Part shown: positions 12,901 to 28,036 of the stretch, one piece after another
How the letters are laid out: the number at the start of each line of letters is the position of its first letter
Position numbering within the stretch: position 1 is the first letter of the stretch
DNA from: Doryteuthis pealeii
Lineage: Eukaryota > Mollusca > Cephalopoda > Myopsida > Loliginidae
DNA: 64,000 bases
Direction: 5' to 3'
NCBI GenBank assembly: GCA_023376005.1
Contig: CM042179.1
Location: 19,618,419-19,682,418, forward strand
Notes under the pieces: generated by a model
The model's database searches: none
What the model was told of the DNA's origin: nothing
Seen by the model: only the letters and a program-made list of their open reading frames with translations
Made by a program: the position numbers and the translations under genes

Positions 12901-14735
12901 AGTCATAATTCATTTCTGCTATAAAGGATGTTATTTCTTTGTGGAAGCACAAACTGTTATATTGAAAGGATGCTTCTTCACTTCTAATGACCTACTTTAT
13001 TGAATAAACAGATTATAAATCATTTTTATATAAATGAAATTATTTCTTTGGTAGAACCAAAACTGATTTTGAGGGGGGTGGTTCTCGTTACTTCTCATAC
13101 CACTTACGTTATTAGAATCCAAAAGTAAATCATTTCTATATAAATTGATGTTTTTCTTTGATACAGCACAACTGGATTTTGGAAAGCTGATGCTTTCTTC
13201 TACTTTCTTCATTACACTATCTTTTTACGTATCACAAAGTTGTATAATCATCTTTAGTATAAATGTAATATTGTTATTTCGTTGGAAGCACAATACTTTG
13301 AAATTTTAGAAGGGAATGCTTTCTTCCTGTCTATCACTCACACTACTTTTTAGATCAAACAGTTATAATTCAATTTCGCATATATAAATGATATTTATTT
13401 CTTTGGCAGACAGGCAGATTGATCTTTTGAAGAAGATGCTTTTCTCACTTTGCGATATCTACTACTAATCTTTATTTAGAATCAAAGTGTATAATCATTT
13501 CTATATAACATGAGTGTTATTTCTGGAAGCTACAAGACTGATTTTTGAAGGAGCTTTTCGTCACCTTTCACTCATTACCACTACGTTTCATGTAGAAATC
13601 AATGTATATACATTCATCTTCCTTATATAATATGAATGGTTATTTTTGGCAAGTACACTGATCCTTGAAAGGACGCTTTCTTTCACTTTCATACATAAAC
13701 TACTTGATTAGAATCATACAAGTTAAACTATTTCTTAAATGAATGTTATTTCTTTGGAAGCAACTCAAACTGATTTTGTGAAGGATATATTTTCATACTA
13801 CACTTGCTTATTAGTATCAAACAGTTATAATCTTATCTATCAATACATGAATTCTGTATTTCTTTGGCAGCACAATACTACCTGAGTTTCTGAAAGTGGT
13901 ATGCTTTCTTCATTTTCATCATACACTTACTTTATTAGAACAAATTATAATTATTTCTTAGTAAATGAATGTTATGTTTTGGAGCACAAACTGATGAAGA
14001 GATGCTTCTTCATGGTTCATTCATTTACACTACTTTTTAGAAATCCAAAGTTAAATCATGTTCGATATTAAATGAATGTTATTTCTTTGGAAGCACAAAC
14101 TGATTTGAAAGGGAATGCTTTCTTTCACTTTCATTCAGCTACTTTTTAGAAGTCAAAGTATAATCATTCTTCTATATAAAGTGAAGGGTACTTTCTTTGG
14201 AAGCACCTCAACTGTATTTGAAAGTGTGTGGCTTCTCTCACCATTATTCATACACTACTTTATGTAGATCACAGTGTTAATTCACATTCTTCTATAATAA
14301 TATGAGTTATTTCTTGTGCAAGAAAACTGATTTTAGCAAGGGATGCACTTCTTCACCTTTCATCACTACCTACCTATTAGAAATCAAAAGTTTAACTCAT
14401 TATCCCTATATTAAATGATATTATCTTACTTTGCGAAGCAACTAAGATGTATTCTTGAAAGGGATGCTTTTTCACTTTATCATACACTATTTTTAGAAGT
14501 CAAACGTTATTAATACATTTCTATAATGAATGTCTATTTCTTTGGAAGCATCAACTTGATATTGAGGTGTGCTTTCTCTCACTTTCTCTATCACTACTTA
14601 TTAGAATCGATAATAGTCTATATCATTCTATATAATTGATTTGATTTCTTTGGAGCACCCAACTGATTTGCAAAGGGATGCTTTCTTCACTTTTTTCATA
14701 CACTACTTAATTTAGTATCAAAAGATGGGCACTAG
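9961..14735. repeat. ~109-bp satellite array, ~44 copies, noisy after ~10740
   Basis: The unit starts aatcatttctatataaatga, passes through tttctttggaagcacaaact and ends attagaatcaaaagtt. Unit starts at 9961 and about 10069 give a period of 108-110 bp. Copies to ~10740 agree closely. From there to ~14735 each copy is recognisable but riddled with single-base insertions, deletions and swaps, after which normal-looking sequence resumes. Short open frames inside on either strand are repeat artefacts. Confidence 0.93.
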
Positions 14736-15980
14736 TAGCTAAATGTTACAGTGGTGAGAGAGGTTTATCAAGATAGAAATAGTAACTTGAACATACTTTA
14801 GTCATATTGAATCCTTTCTCCATACTACGTCTTATAAACCTTTGTAATTTTTGGTTTAGTGATCCTTGAACACACTCGATCATCTCAAATCAGCTAATAA
14901 ATTATTTTTAAATCTGAATAGTTTTAGTGACTAGCGCCTTCCACCGCATTATTGTCGATTGGGGAATTTTTCACATCATCACAATTCTGCCAGCCGAAGC
15001 TGAATATTTGAGCCAACTATTCACTTACATGTGGTGTGAGCAATCATCCTATAATAAAACCCTCTCATTGTTGCAGTGAATATGGTGTCTTAATATCATT
15101 TGTGAGTTTTCTTTTTTCTTTCCTGTTTTTTGTTAAAAAAGTTATAATACAAGATATGTTACTGAGTTAAAGAATATTGACTAAATTGTCAGATTAATAA
15201 TTTCCCTTTCATGTTGATGTTTCTAGTTTGTACAGAATTATTATGGTTTTATATCTATTTTATACGAACTTTTTGGATTTGAGCGTCGCATGAAGAGCTA
15301 ATGTAATCCGTACGCAGACATTTTTTGGCTGTGTTATGTAGCCATTGCTTCAATAAGAAGCTCAGACGTGATAGCTCTATCTTTCTTTTAAAATTGTTTC
15401 GCATATATTACCAGCTAGTAAAAAGTATGTTGCTTACTATACACTGCCAAATTCTTTCATCTGTGTTATCTTCGAATGCTCTTTTCGCTGTAAACTTTGT
15501 TATTTTAAATAATACTATAATACCAGTGTGTGTCTAAAAATTTTCAGGCAAATATAGGAGCGTCTTTTGTCACACAATTTTTCGAATTCCCTAGTTAATT
15601 TATAATTTCAAAGAGACATAGTGTTTATGTATGGGTTTATTAACTTTTAAAACTAAAATTCTCTCATATGTCAATCTATATTTTTTATTAAAATTTCTAT
15701 TTCTATGATAGCAAATTCTCATTTTAATCTTTTTTTGCGCTTCGCTATACTGCTACAAGAGCTCGATCATTTCCTTAATTATAATTTTCACGAGAGCTTC
15801 CTTAGAATTCAATGCAGTATTTTTGTATTTTGTATGAAATTTTTGAGGTGTCTGCTTTTAAACAGAATATTTGATAATCTAAGAATCAAATTAGTTGGCA
15901 TGACACTATAATAAACCCCTAAAGACCACTTTCGTATGAAGCATCCTCAACATAAACCAAGAAAAAGGATATGAGGATTG
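14736..15980. other. Unclassified block after the satellite
   Basis: About 1.2 kb with a somewhat less AT-rich and visually different texture from the neighbouring intron (clusters such as ctagcgccttccaccgcatt). The open frames of 60-70 codons show no motif. It may be an old transposon remnant; no terminal repeats were found. Confidence 0.3.
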
Positions 15981-16153
15981 TCAGAAAGAAAATTTGAAGT
16001 CCTTAGAAATAGAGGTTAAGGAATAGAAAGGAAAAACATAAGATATTAATAATTGGCACTGAATCATTAAGAGTAGTTGCACTGAGATTGAAAAGAGGGA
16101 AATCCAACATGCAGAACTGAAGTATGATTTTTGTAAAGGTGATATAACTTCTG

Positions 16154-16213
16154 ATTTCCTTATTCTAAAAAATAATCTGGTAGATACCAGATTATTTTTT
16201 AGAATAAGGAAAT
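16154..16213. repeat. Perfect 29-bp-arm palindrome (2-nt loop)
   Basis: The left arm 16154-16182 (atttccttattctaaaaaat onward) is the exact reverse complement of 16185-16213, separated by GA. In RNA or single-stranded DNA this is a long uninterrupted hairpin. Not followed by a gene end; it lies deep in intron 4. Confidence 0.95.
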
Positions 16214-17113
16214 GCAAATTACCACTTGTTATCAAAAGCTGATAACCATTGCCACTACCTTCACCTCGTCCTGGTAATACATATGCTGTTTGTGGTAAAG
16301 TGTGCAAATTTAGATTAAATAAACATGAAGATTCAGGAAAATGATAAAAATATCCAGGAGGGAGGGGGAGGGGTTTTATTGTATTATGACAGCTGTCAGT
16401 ATTTTTTTAATCTGTCAAAACTTTTTATTTTAAGCAATGTTGTTTGATATTTTATTATTATTTTAAGAAATGTAAAATTTCAACTTGGATTTGCTGAGTG
16501 GTATTGACATTTTTGGAGAAGAAATTCTGAACAAATTTTTGAAAACGTTTGCAATGTTTTATTCTGTAGATTTTTCATTGAATGATTCTCCACAATTTGG
16601 TAAATCAATTTAAGTTGATAATCAAATCAAGATGTTATTTGATAATAATCAACATTATATGATGAAGGAGACTGACTGAAAATATCCAAATCAAACATTG
16701 AAAATTATTTTCACTTGTTTTGTTAGAGTTGGAAAAAGAAAGGGGGATTATAAATTAAGAAACTAAGAAAGAACTAATAGTGAAACATGAAAAGTATTCT
16801 GCTGCATTCATTTTCTTTATTCAATTAAATTTACTTTTTATTTGTAAGGATTTAGGATTATATAATTCATTATATATTATTTAAAAATCTTTCACCTTGT
16901 GCATTAGGGATTTGAAAAATAGTTTTATCAATATAAAATGTATTGCATTTTGCTAACAATTACAACAAAAAATGATAGCCTAAAAGTAAATTTTTACTTT
17001 TATAAATACAAAACCAAACTTCAATTTAAAAGATTTTAAGAAATCAGTCCTTTGTATCGGAAATTAATTTACTAGAATAAGTTTCTTAATGGAACATTTT
17101 TTTTTAAGAAGCT

Positions 17114-17159
17114 GTCCTCCTCTCCTTCTCCTCCTCCTTCTCCTCCTCCTCCTCCTCCT
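17114..17159. repeat. (TCC/TTCTCC)n microsatellite
   Basis: A run of about 45 bp built from tcc and ttc triplets, purely pyrimidine on the + strand. Confidence 0.9.
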
Positions 17160-18935
17160 ATTGGAAAAAATCCATATTTTAGATTATATGATTTATTTTC
17201 CTGCTAATAAATTCCTAACCAATCATAAATAATTTGCGATTTGTCCATATTTCTTTGCACTTCTGTCTATATTTTTATATTGGCCAGCTATTCTGTAAAG
17301 CATAGTGTAAACTGTTTATAAAAGCTTCTATTGAAAGTGAAAACATAAACATTACAACAAAAGTATGGTTATGGCTTTTTCCTTTTCAAATAACCTGCTT
17401 GCATATTTCTTTTCATGCTAACAACCAATCAATCCTCTGCTTTTTAATCTTTTAAATCCCCATTAAAAAAAAATCTTTTATCAGAAAGTTGTCATATTAT
17501 CTGAATGTGATTTTCTATGATACTCTTGAACTCTTGAAGCATGCTGTAGTAGAAGCTAACCCATCTTTATATTTATCTTTTTATCACAATAATGTTTAGT
17601 AAGAAAATAGAATACTAATCTGATATACTAAGTTTTTAATGAATATAAGTTTAAAAAATTAGCTAAAAATCTCAATTGAAAATCCAAACATTGTAGTTTC
17701 ACTGGAAAAATTAATTTTCAATTTCTCTGAAACTAAATCATAAACTGATATAACTAATTAAACAGTTTATGCATTTGGTTTTATTTTTCAAGTATTTTAC
17801 ACTTCTTTCATAATGTAGGAATTGTATTAAAATATCTTTGTAAATGAAGTATTTTGAAATATTACATTATTTTTGTACACTATTTTGATTAGTTTCTAAC
17901 AGAGAAAATAAGTTAGTACTTAAATTGATCCATAACTATTTTAGAACTCCATTAACATTTTCATTTATGTTGACTACATATTGGTGTAATGGTTAATAAA
18001 TTAGTCTTGCAGATCCAATATTACTGAATAGCAAATTCTATATTCAATTGATGCCCCATACTTGCAATTTTGTCATATCCTACCTGTGGCAAATGGGTTC
18101 GGTAAATATCTACCTATTGTCGTATTATTATAATCTTTAAAAAAAAAAAGATTAAATCAGTTTACAGTTTTAGCAGAAGACTAGACTAACCAACTTTTGT
18201 TGAGGAAGGTGTGATGGGTTCTAATTAAAATTTCTTATTTATCTTTGTTTATATCAATAAAAGTGGTTCATGTATATTTAACAAGAATATTTAGAATAAT
18301 GGTTATGATTAGTACACAATTTGTAGGACAAAATGTAATGTTGTGAATTAAGGTTTAAGTAAATACCTACTTTTAGAAATAACTTAAACTGTCTTGAAAA
18401 CTTAATATATTTCAACTTTATGAACCATGAGAAATAACCTTGTTTATAAAGGTATACTTCAATTAGAACTTGAATAATCCTCTTCATATTTTAGGATATC
18501 ATACATGTTGTGTTGTGAACTTTTGATTCAAAGGATTGCTGTTAGATAAGCGAACTGTCAGTTTGGGTGTTCATTTCTTTGGGCATTTCTTAAAATATTT
18601 TGTATCATTGATATTCAGATTATCCTTAGATTTTCCATTATAAATGAATGACTACACTGATACCCTAATGATGTGAAAATTGAATTAATATTGTCAGAAA
18701 GTATTTAGATGATTATAAAACTATTCAATGAAAAAGATTAGGACAGCAAATAAACAATATTTGTAAATATTGTTTAAAGTATTTTCTTATTTTGCTTTGA
18801 TTACAAGGAACTTTCTAAATTCCAAAATAAAAACATTGACTTAACAAAACAAAAAAATCTTTAAAATAATCCTTTCAGAATTATTTGATTTTTATTAATT
18901 TTTATTTTTTTATTATTTATTTATTTTCTACTTAG

Positions 18936-19004
18936 AAAAAACTGATGAAAACAAAGATGATGAATTATCAGAAGATCGAGGTCGACCTGAGGGTAGTGAA
19001 TCAG
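18936..19004 (+). CDS. SPAG9: JIP3/4 coding exon 5 in window (69 nt, phase 1-1)
   Basis: Covers the split codon 205, residues 206-227 and one base of 228. Acceptor ttctacttag at 18926-18935, donor gtactt at 19005. It encodes a highly acidic, hydrophilic stretch, KTDENKDDELSEDRG then RPEGSES, which fits the acidic linker between the two conserved blocks of JIP3/4 (vertebrate forms also have a Glu/Asp-rich linker here). Symmetric phases make it a candidate cassette exon. Confidence 0.82.
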
Positions 19005-19555
19005 GTACTTTTTTTTTTCCATTATGCTTTGCATTTTTAAATAAAAAAGAAAACAAGTGTCCCCTCACCCAATGTTTTCTATTGACCTATTGCAAAATGC
19101 AATATGCTAAATGTTAATGTTTAATATTGAATAACTTTAAAAATATATAATTTACTTATATCATCAGTCAGTAGAATATACTAGAGTAGAATCTTTATAT
19201 GTAATCTACAGTGAATAAATTGGATTATTGCTTGATATTAATTTTATTGACTAAAATAACTGAGTGCCATTTGTCTGTCTTATATTTATTTAATATTTAG
19301 TATAAAAAGAACTTAAAAAAATAGGTACTCTGTTGTAAATCATGCTGTTATAGATACTATCATTTATAAACAAGTTAAAAGAAATTTTATTTATCCAAGA
19401 TAATTCAGTTAGTTAAAAGTATACTGTTAATATAGATTAGATAAGACATAGCAATTGTAAAATAACTTAAATTTGTGCTGGTTTATCTGTTCCTACCTTC
19501 TTTTTCTTTTTTCTTTATTATTATTTTTGTTTTCAACACTTCTTTTATTGCACAG
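19005..19555 (+). other. Intron 5, AT-rich, nothing else seen
   Basis: 551-bp phase-1 intron ending in a long pyrimidine-rich tract before cacag. No repeats or exons noted. Confidence 0.85.
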
Positions 19556-19814
19556 GTGCTGATATCTCCTCTACTTCTTCAACTGATGCCCAAGGTTTAT
19601 TGATAAAAGCAACTGGTTCTCCAGCATCATCTGGTGCTACAACACCAACTTCAAGTTCTTCATCAGGTCCTGAGAAAAGACTTCTCCAAGAACCCACACA
19701 ACTTGTGAAGGATGGAATTTCTACTCTTCCGACAGATAATGACTTACAGTATGAAGAAGTAGAAAAAATGAGTAGTATTTTACCCACTATGTGGTTAGGG
19801 TCACAAAGTGGAAG
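19556..19814 (+). CDS. SPAG9: JIP3/4 coding exon 6 in window (phase 1-2)
   Basis: A 259-nt exon covering the split codon 228, residues 229-313 and two bases of 314. Acceptor attgcacag, donor gtacgt at 19815. The first half is a Ser/Thr/Pro/Gly linker (ATGSPASSGATTPTSSSSS). The second half enters the conserved domain with LPTDNDLQYEEVEKMSSILP then TMWLGSQSG, closely matching the LPNEQDLVREEAQKMSSLLP-TMWLGAQNG block known from JIP4. This is the start of the contiguous propeller core. Confidence 0.96.
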
Positions 19815-20390
19815 GTACGTTTATGAAATATTTCTTTCATATGTTATTTGACTATCATACTTATAAATATTACTTGTGAATGATCTTAGTGTATCTGTTA
19901 GAATAAAAATTGAAATTATGTAAAGAAAATTCAAATGTTGTTTGCTATTAAATGTATGATATTCTCATCATCTATCTTTTTATATTGATATCAGTTATTA
20001 GAAATGTTACTCTTACAATTTTTTGTATAAGTACAAAATTATAATGAAATAATATAACTTGAATGGTATAGGCATTTCAGTTTGTAATGTTTTACTGGTT
20101 AGTTTTCAAATTTAGAGGAAGTGAATTATCAAAGATTAATGGTTAATCATTTCTGTATTAAAAAATCTTCAATACTGTGTTATAAATTTTCACAATTAAA
20201 ATGCATAAATATTTATTTATTTTGTTTTTACATGAATTTTACAACTGAAAATATTTTTCTCTTAAAAAATGTTTTATCATTCTTCACTGTTAGTAAAATT
20301 TATTGATATATTGACAAAAGTTATTTTAATTTTCAAATAATATTTTTAAAAAACTAATCCTTGCTATTTTTTGTATATTTTTCAATGTAG

Positions 20391-20471
20391 CCTCTATGTA
20401 CACTCATCAGTTTCTCAATGGAAAAGATGTCTTCATTCAGTGAAGCTTCCAGATTCTGTCTTAAACATTGT
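20391..20471 (+). CDS. SPAG9: JIP3/4 coding exon 7 in window (phase 2-2)
   Basis: An 81-nt exon covering the end of codon 314, residues 315-340 and two bases of 341. Acceptor tcaatgtag at 20382-20390, donor gtaagt at 20472. It encodes [19 protein letters not shown] and PDSVLNIV, a propeller blade strongly conserved in JIP3/JIP4. Flanking split codons give Ser and Val, the expected residues. Confidence 0.97.
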
Positions 20472-20578
20472 GTAAGTTTTAATTTGTTACTTTTTAATAT
20501 TTAACACCTATAACATAAAGTTAATGATGTACACCAACTATAAATTCAGTTATTTAATTAGAAAATTATAATCTTGAT

Positions 20579-20628
<50 letters not shown>

Positions 20629-20734
20629 TATAGTGTGAGATGGTCACTGTTTCAGCTTTTGCTGGAATGGTGTACCAAAGGCAGTATTATTGGTAGAGTG
20701 CTCAATATAAAATAGAGCTGTTATATAATATAAC

Positions 20735-23312
20735 TAGCTAAAGTACCCGGTCCATGACCGGACTAAAATGAAATTTGGATCACCAGGGAGTGAGAGAGAA
20801 AGTGGAAGACAGTAGTTAGAGAGGGGGTAAGAGGAAAATAATTCTTGAAAACTAAAATCATTGAGAATTTGTATATTTCAGGATTTGTATTTTCTGTTTA
20901 TTGTTTAAAATTATTTCATATTATTATACAACAAATTGAAAGTATTCGTTTGAATATTTGTTTGTTATTGTTTTAAATTTTTTGTACATGACAACAATTC
21001 ACATTTAGTTCTTAATTGCATGTTGAGTTTAAAAAGAAGCTGAGAATCAAAATTTAAATTCTTCGTATTGCAATATCTATTTTTGCTAAACCTAAGATAG
21101 TATTATAGGGACCACCAATTGATCAGTTTAGGCCATCTTGAATAAAACGGAAATATTTTGTTATTATTTATAATTAATTGATTTTTCATAGAATTTAAAA
21201 AAAATTCTTATCGTAACTTATTTCCGTAAGCTGAAAAAAAAGTTAAAAAATCATCAGGAGTTTATTTAATGTTTTTTCTTTCAAATGGAAAAAATTTTTC
21301 AAGAAAATATTAATTTTTCTGCAAGTTTCATAGAGTTAAATATAGGGGGGGGGGGGTAAATTTCACAGGGTAAAATTGGTGGTACCTAGTATTTTAAAAC
21401 ATTGTTTAAAAACGTTTTGGTGGAGCTGATTATCTGGACTCTTCCCCCCCCCCCATCTATTTTTTTCCTTCAGTTGATTATTATCGATTACACACCAATC
21501 TATCAGATTGAAAAAAAAATTCTTAAAGTTCTTTATTATTTGAGTATTCACGGGTGCTCATTTCCTCGTATAAGTTTATAGTAAATTGATCCCCATATCG
21601 GAACCGCTTGAACGGAACCCAAATTATTTATTTTCCCATTAAACTAACCCCCCCTAACCCTACCCCCCCACCTAGTTAAAATTAAGTTTTATTACAAAAT
21701 TTATATTAATTACAAAACATCAATTTTCATAAAAGTTCAAATGTCACCTATGAAATCTCTATTTAAACATGCCAATTTTTCAGAACTGAAAAGTTGCACT
21801 ATAAACTCAGCGATGTTTATTGACTTCACAATAAAGAGTAAAATCATAAAACTTAAAATTTAATTTGTAAGGCAAATTCTGAGGAATATTTTAAATTGTA
21901 TTTTGAATAATAATTTAAATGTTGGTTGTTAGTTGTTTTGTTTTATCAACTTTTCGGGTAATTTACTAACGAATCATGTCATTTTGATAAAACAAAGCGC
22001 TTACAATTTTTCGTACTTACATATAAATTTTTTTTGAAATGTTCCAATAACTGGATATTGTCGGATAAACTTGAAATAAATTTCGTCTTACAAATAATTG
22101 ACTACTTATCTCCAGTCGGGCCTTCGACTAAAGATAAACACCGGATTTTGTCCGTATTAGTAACCTTTGTTTTTTTAAATTTTTTTTATCGTTGTTTGAG
22201 AAAATAATTAGTTAACGAACCAAAGAAAAACAGTTTCTAAGGAAATTCGTCAATCTTTATTGTTATTTTTAACCCTTTAAAACTCTAACAATAAAAATTA
22301 ATAAATAAATTAAAGAATTAAAAGTCATTTTATTCGAATGAAAATCTTAGTTTAATTTATACAAATATATAACCGTACTTACGACGTGAACTGATTTTCA
22401 TGATACTGTTATTTACGGATTAAAATATTTTTTTAATAATGTAATCGTAAAGCGTACAATTTGATTTTCTACAATTTTTATGCATTATAAAAATTAAAAT
22501 TAAAATGAGTGTACTGTACAATTTAAGAATATGGGCAAACTCGCTGTAAAAAATAATTTAATCTATAAAAACACATACAAATTACATATTCAGAAAGACT
22601 AAGAGATTCCGATTCGTATTATCGCCTATACGGAGTTTTTTTTTTTTTAACTCGCTGTAAAAAAAAAAAAAAAAAAATCCATAAAAACACATACAAATTA
22701 CATATTCAGAAAGACTATTTCATCTTATTACTAAAGATATAAATATTTTAAAGATTTGATCCTAAATAGGTAAGAGATTCCGATCTGACTGATATAGACT
22801 GCACTGCTTGTATCGCAATAATCATAAGCAGCGTGGCTATCCGAAGCCATTTTTTAATTTTTTAACTCGCTGTAAAAAATGATTCAATTGATAAAAACTC
22901 ACACAAATTACATATTTTGAAAGAGTATTTTCTTATCTTTCTAACGATATAAAAAATTATTAAAGACTGGACCATAAATAGGCCATAAATTCGGAGCTGA
23001 ACGGCTTAGACTGCAAAAATTAATTCATTAAAATCAAAACTTCGCTGCTGTTATCGCTTTAACAATAAGCAGGCAGAGACAATATTTTATTATCAGGAGG
23101 GGCTGATATACGGACAGTTCCGCAAATTGGGTGATTTTGGATTAATTAATCGATTAAATCCCTTAATCAGTAAAAATCAATAACCAAATTTGGAATTTTT
23201 CTTAGTTAGAACGATATCAATGTGTATGCAAGATTTTGAATCTGAGTGACCTCCCGTTATTTTGTTATACGTCGACACGTACATACCAAAATCTCTGTTT
23301 TATATATTAGAT
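20735..23312. mobile_element. Composite non-autonomous transposon-like block, ~2.6 kb
   Basis: It begins with ctagctaaagtacccggtcc followed by a short GC-richer hairpin (ccggtccatgaccgg) and ends near tctgttttatatattagata. Inside are a segment with taaccc-like runs (21640-21670), poly-G and poly-C tracts (21344-21356, 21445-21454) and three diverged copies of a segment starting aactcgctgtaaaaa (about 22549, 22650, 22864). No intact transposase or RT frame is present. The end structure is typical of mobile elements, but I cannot name the family. Confidence 0.55.
22549..22935. repeat. Three diverged direct copies of an ~100-bp segment
   Basis: Each copy starts with actcgctgtaaaaa and continues with ataaaaacacatacaaatta and a gaaagact/gaaagagt stretch. 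Spacing is irregular (about 100 and 215 bp), unlike a simple tandem array; these look like internal duplications of the surrounding element. Confidence 0.7.
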
Positions 23313-23421
23313 AAGATAAATATATAAAGGTTTTACATATCTATTTATTAGGTGACAAAGGAACATTCACAACCATATTGATTTCATGCGATGCAATCAT
23401 CAGGTGAAGATGTTTCAAATG

Positions 23422-23457
<36 letters not shown>

Positions 23458-23634
23458 AGACAGACAGACAGACAGATTTTACCCAGCAATCAAATGCAAG
23501 ATTTAGTGGATTTGTTATTAGCAATTTTTTAGGTTTAAATTTTTCAAGTATTGAATTTAGATCTTTTATGGAATATTTGACCAAACTGCTTTGAAAACAA
23601 ACCATTTTGTTGCCAAAGAAAAAGGCAAACAAAT

Positions 23635-23803
23635 TCTAAAAAGTATTACATGAGTCATAACCAAAACAATCATATAAGATTACAAAAAAGAAAAGAGGCT
23701 GTTGCATCTTTTCTTTTGTGTAATCTAATATAATCTAATATAATCTAAATATAATCTAGAGATGATTGTTTAGGTTATGAGCCATATAATACTTTTTAGA
23801 ATA
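23635..23803. mobile_element. Hairpin (fold-back) element next to exon 8
   Basis: The arm ctaaaaagtattacatgagt (from 23636) with the following cataaccaaaacaatcat recurs as an imperfect reverse complement ending at about 23801. The interior has a tandem taatctaata repeat. It lies about 90 bp upstream of the exon at 23892. Size and structure suggest a MITE-like fold-back; family unknown. Confidence 0.7.
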
Positions 23804-23891
23804 GTAAAAAAATGGACTATTCTATTCATACCTTTTTTAAAATGAATTATTATAATTAATCTAAAATATTATTACTCATTTTTGTTGACAG

Positions 23892-23959
23892 TCACACAAA
23901 AGGCAGAGTGTTGGCAGCATTAGCCGATGGATCTGTTGCGATATTTCATAGAGCTGCAG
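23892..23959 (+). CDS. SPAG9: JIP3/4 coding exon 8 in window (phase 2-1)
   Basis: A 68-nt exon covering the end of codon 341, residues 342-363 and one base of 364. Acceptor ttgttgacag, donor gtaagt at 23960. It encodes HTKGRVLAALADGSVAIFHR then AA, a conserved propeller blade. The short exon sits between a long repeat-filled intron and a 0.6-kb intron. Confidence 0.97.
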
Positions 23960-24556
23960 GTAAGTTAATATTTTTCATCTTCTGAATAATTATAGCTTAT
24001 ACTGATATAATTGTATTATAATTATGATTATGTTCAGTATACCAATAAGTGTGCAAAATCTAACTTGTTCCTGGCATCATTGTACCATAAATTACCTAAC
24101 TTACAAAGTTCCCTTTAAAATGCACATTTTACATGTTATTTTTTTTTCACCAAAAATTGTATATGATATATAGATTTTGTATTTAGTTTTGGTAAAAACC
24201 TAATATAGTTTTTTTGAAAATAAAGTCAATTTCTATATCTCAATGAAGAAATAAAACAGATGTATATATTTAAAAGTAAACAAACTGTATAATAGTTTAT
24301 TATTAGCAATAATTTGCATATTCTCTTGTTTGCTTAAACCATTCAATCAATTGTTACAAAAGAACTTGAACACCGATTATTTGCTAAATGTTAATGTTAT
24401 TATTCAGCAAGATCTTATATAATTGTATAATACTAGCATATATTTAGTTAAAGATACAGAAAAAATATAATTTTAAAAACTTTCATTTAAAATATAATTG
24501 ATTAAATTGGTAAATAAGTTCAAATCTTATCTAATTCTTTTTTTCTCTCTTTTCAG
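23960..24556 (+). other. Intron 8, AT-rich, nothing else seen
   Basis: 597-bp phase-1 intron with an ordinary pyrimidine-rich acceptor (ctctcttttcag). No repeat or exon noted. Confidence 0.85.
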
Positions 24557-24708
24557 ATGGCCAATGGGATCTTAAGAATTATCATCTCTTAGATTTAGGA
24601 AAACCTCTTCATTCAATCCGTTGTATGGTCTTAGTTGCAAATAAACATGTCTGGTGTGGCTATAAGAATACCATACATGTGGTTGATCCTCAAAGCATGA
24701 CCATAGTT
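24557..24708 (+). CDS. SPAG9: JIP3/4 coding exon 9 in window (phase 1-0)
   Basis: A 152-nt exon covering the split codon 364 and residues 365-414. Acceptor ctcttttcag, donor gtaagt at 24709. It encodes [35 protein letters not shown] and [14 protein letters not shown], near-identical in layout to the corresponding JIP4 region ([24 protein letters not shown]). These are WD40-like propeller strands. Confidence 0.98.

Positions 24709-28036
<3,328 letters not shown>

Larger units (their letters stand above)
8447..18935 (+). other. Intron 4, 10.5 kb, half of it satellite
   Basis: Phase-1 intron. It contains a (GA)n run (about 9066-9086), the 109-bp array (9961-14735), an unclassified block (14736-15980), a perfect palindrome (16154-16213), a G-rich run near 16358-16374 and a (TCC)n microsatellite near 17114-17159. 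The remainder to 18935 is AT-rich without exon signals I could defend. Confidence 0.75.
20472..23891 (+). other. Intron 7 with transposon-like block
   Basis: Phase-2 intron of 3.4 kb containing an (AT)n microsatellite (about 20584-20628), the composite element (about 20735-23312), a second (AT)n run (about 23424-23454) followed by (AGAC)n, and a hairpin element (23635-23803) ending ~90 bp before the next exon. Confidence 0.8.

Noticed and set aside
9961..14735. Possible CRISPR-like or spaced repeat array
   Set aside because: Repeats are contiguous with no unique spacers, and this is eukaryotic DNA; it is a satellite.
19545..19787. 80-codon minus open frame
   Set aside because: Antisense shadow of conserved exon 6 on the + strand.
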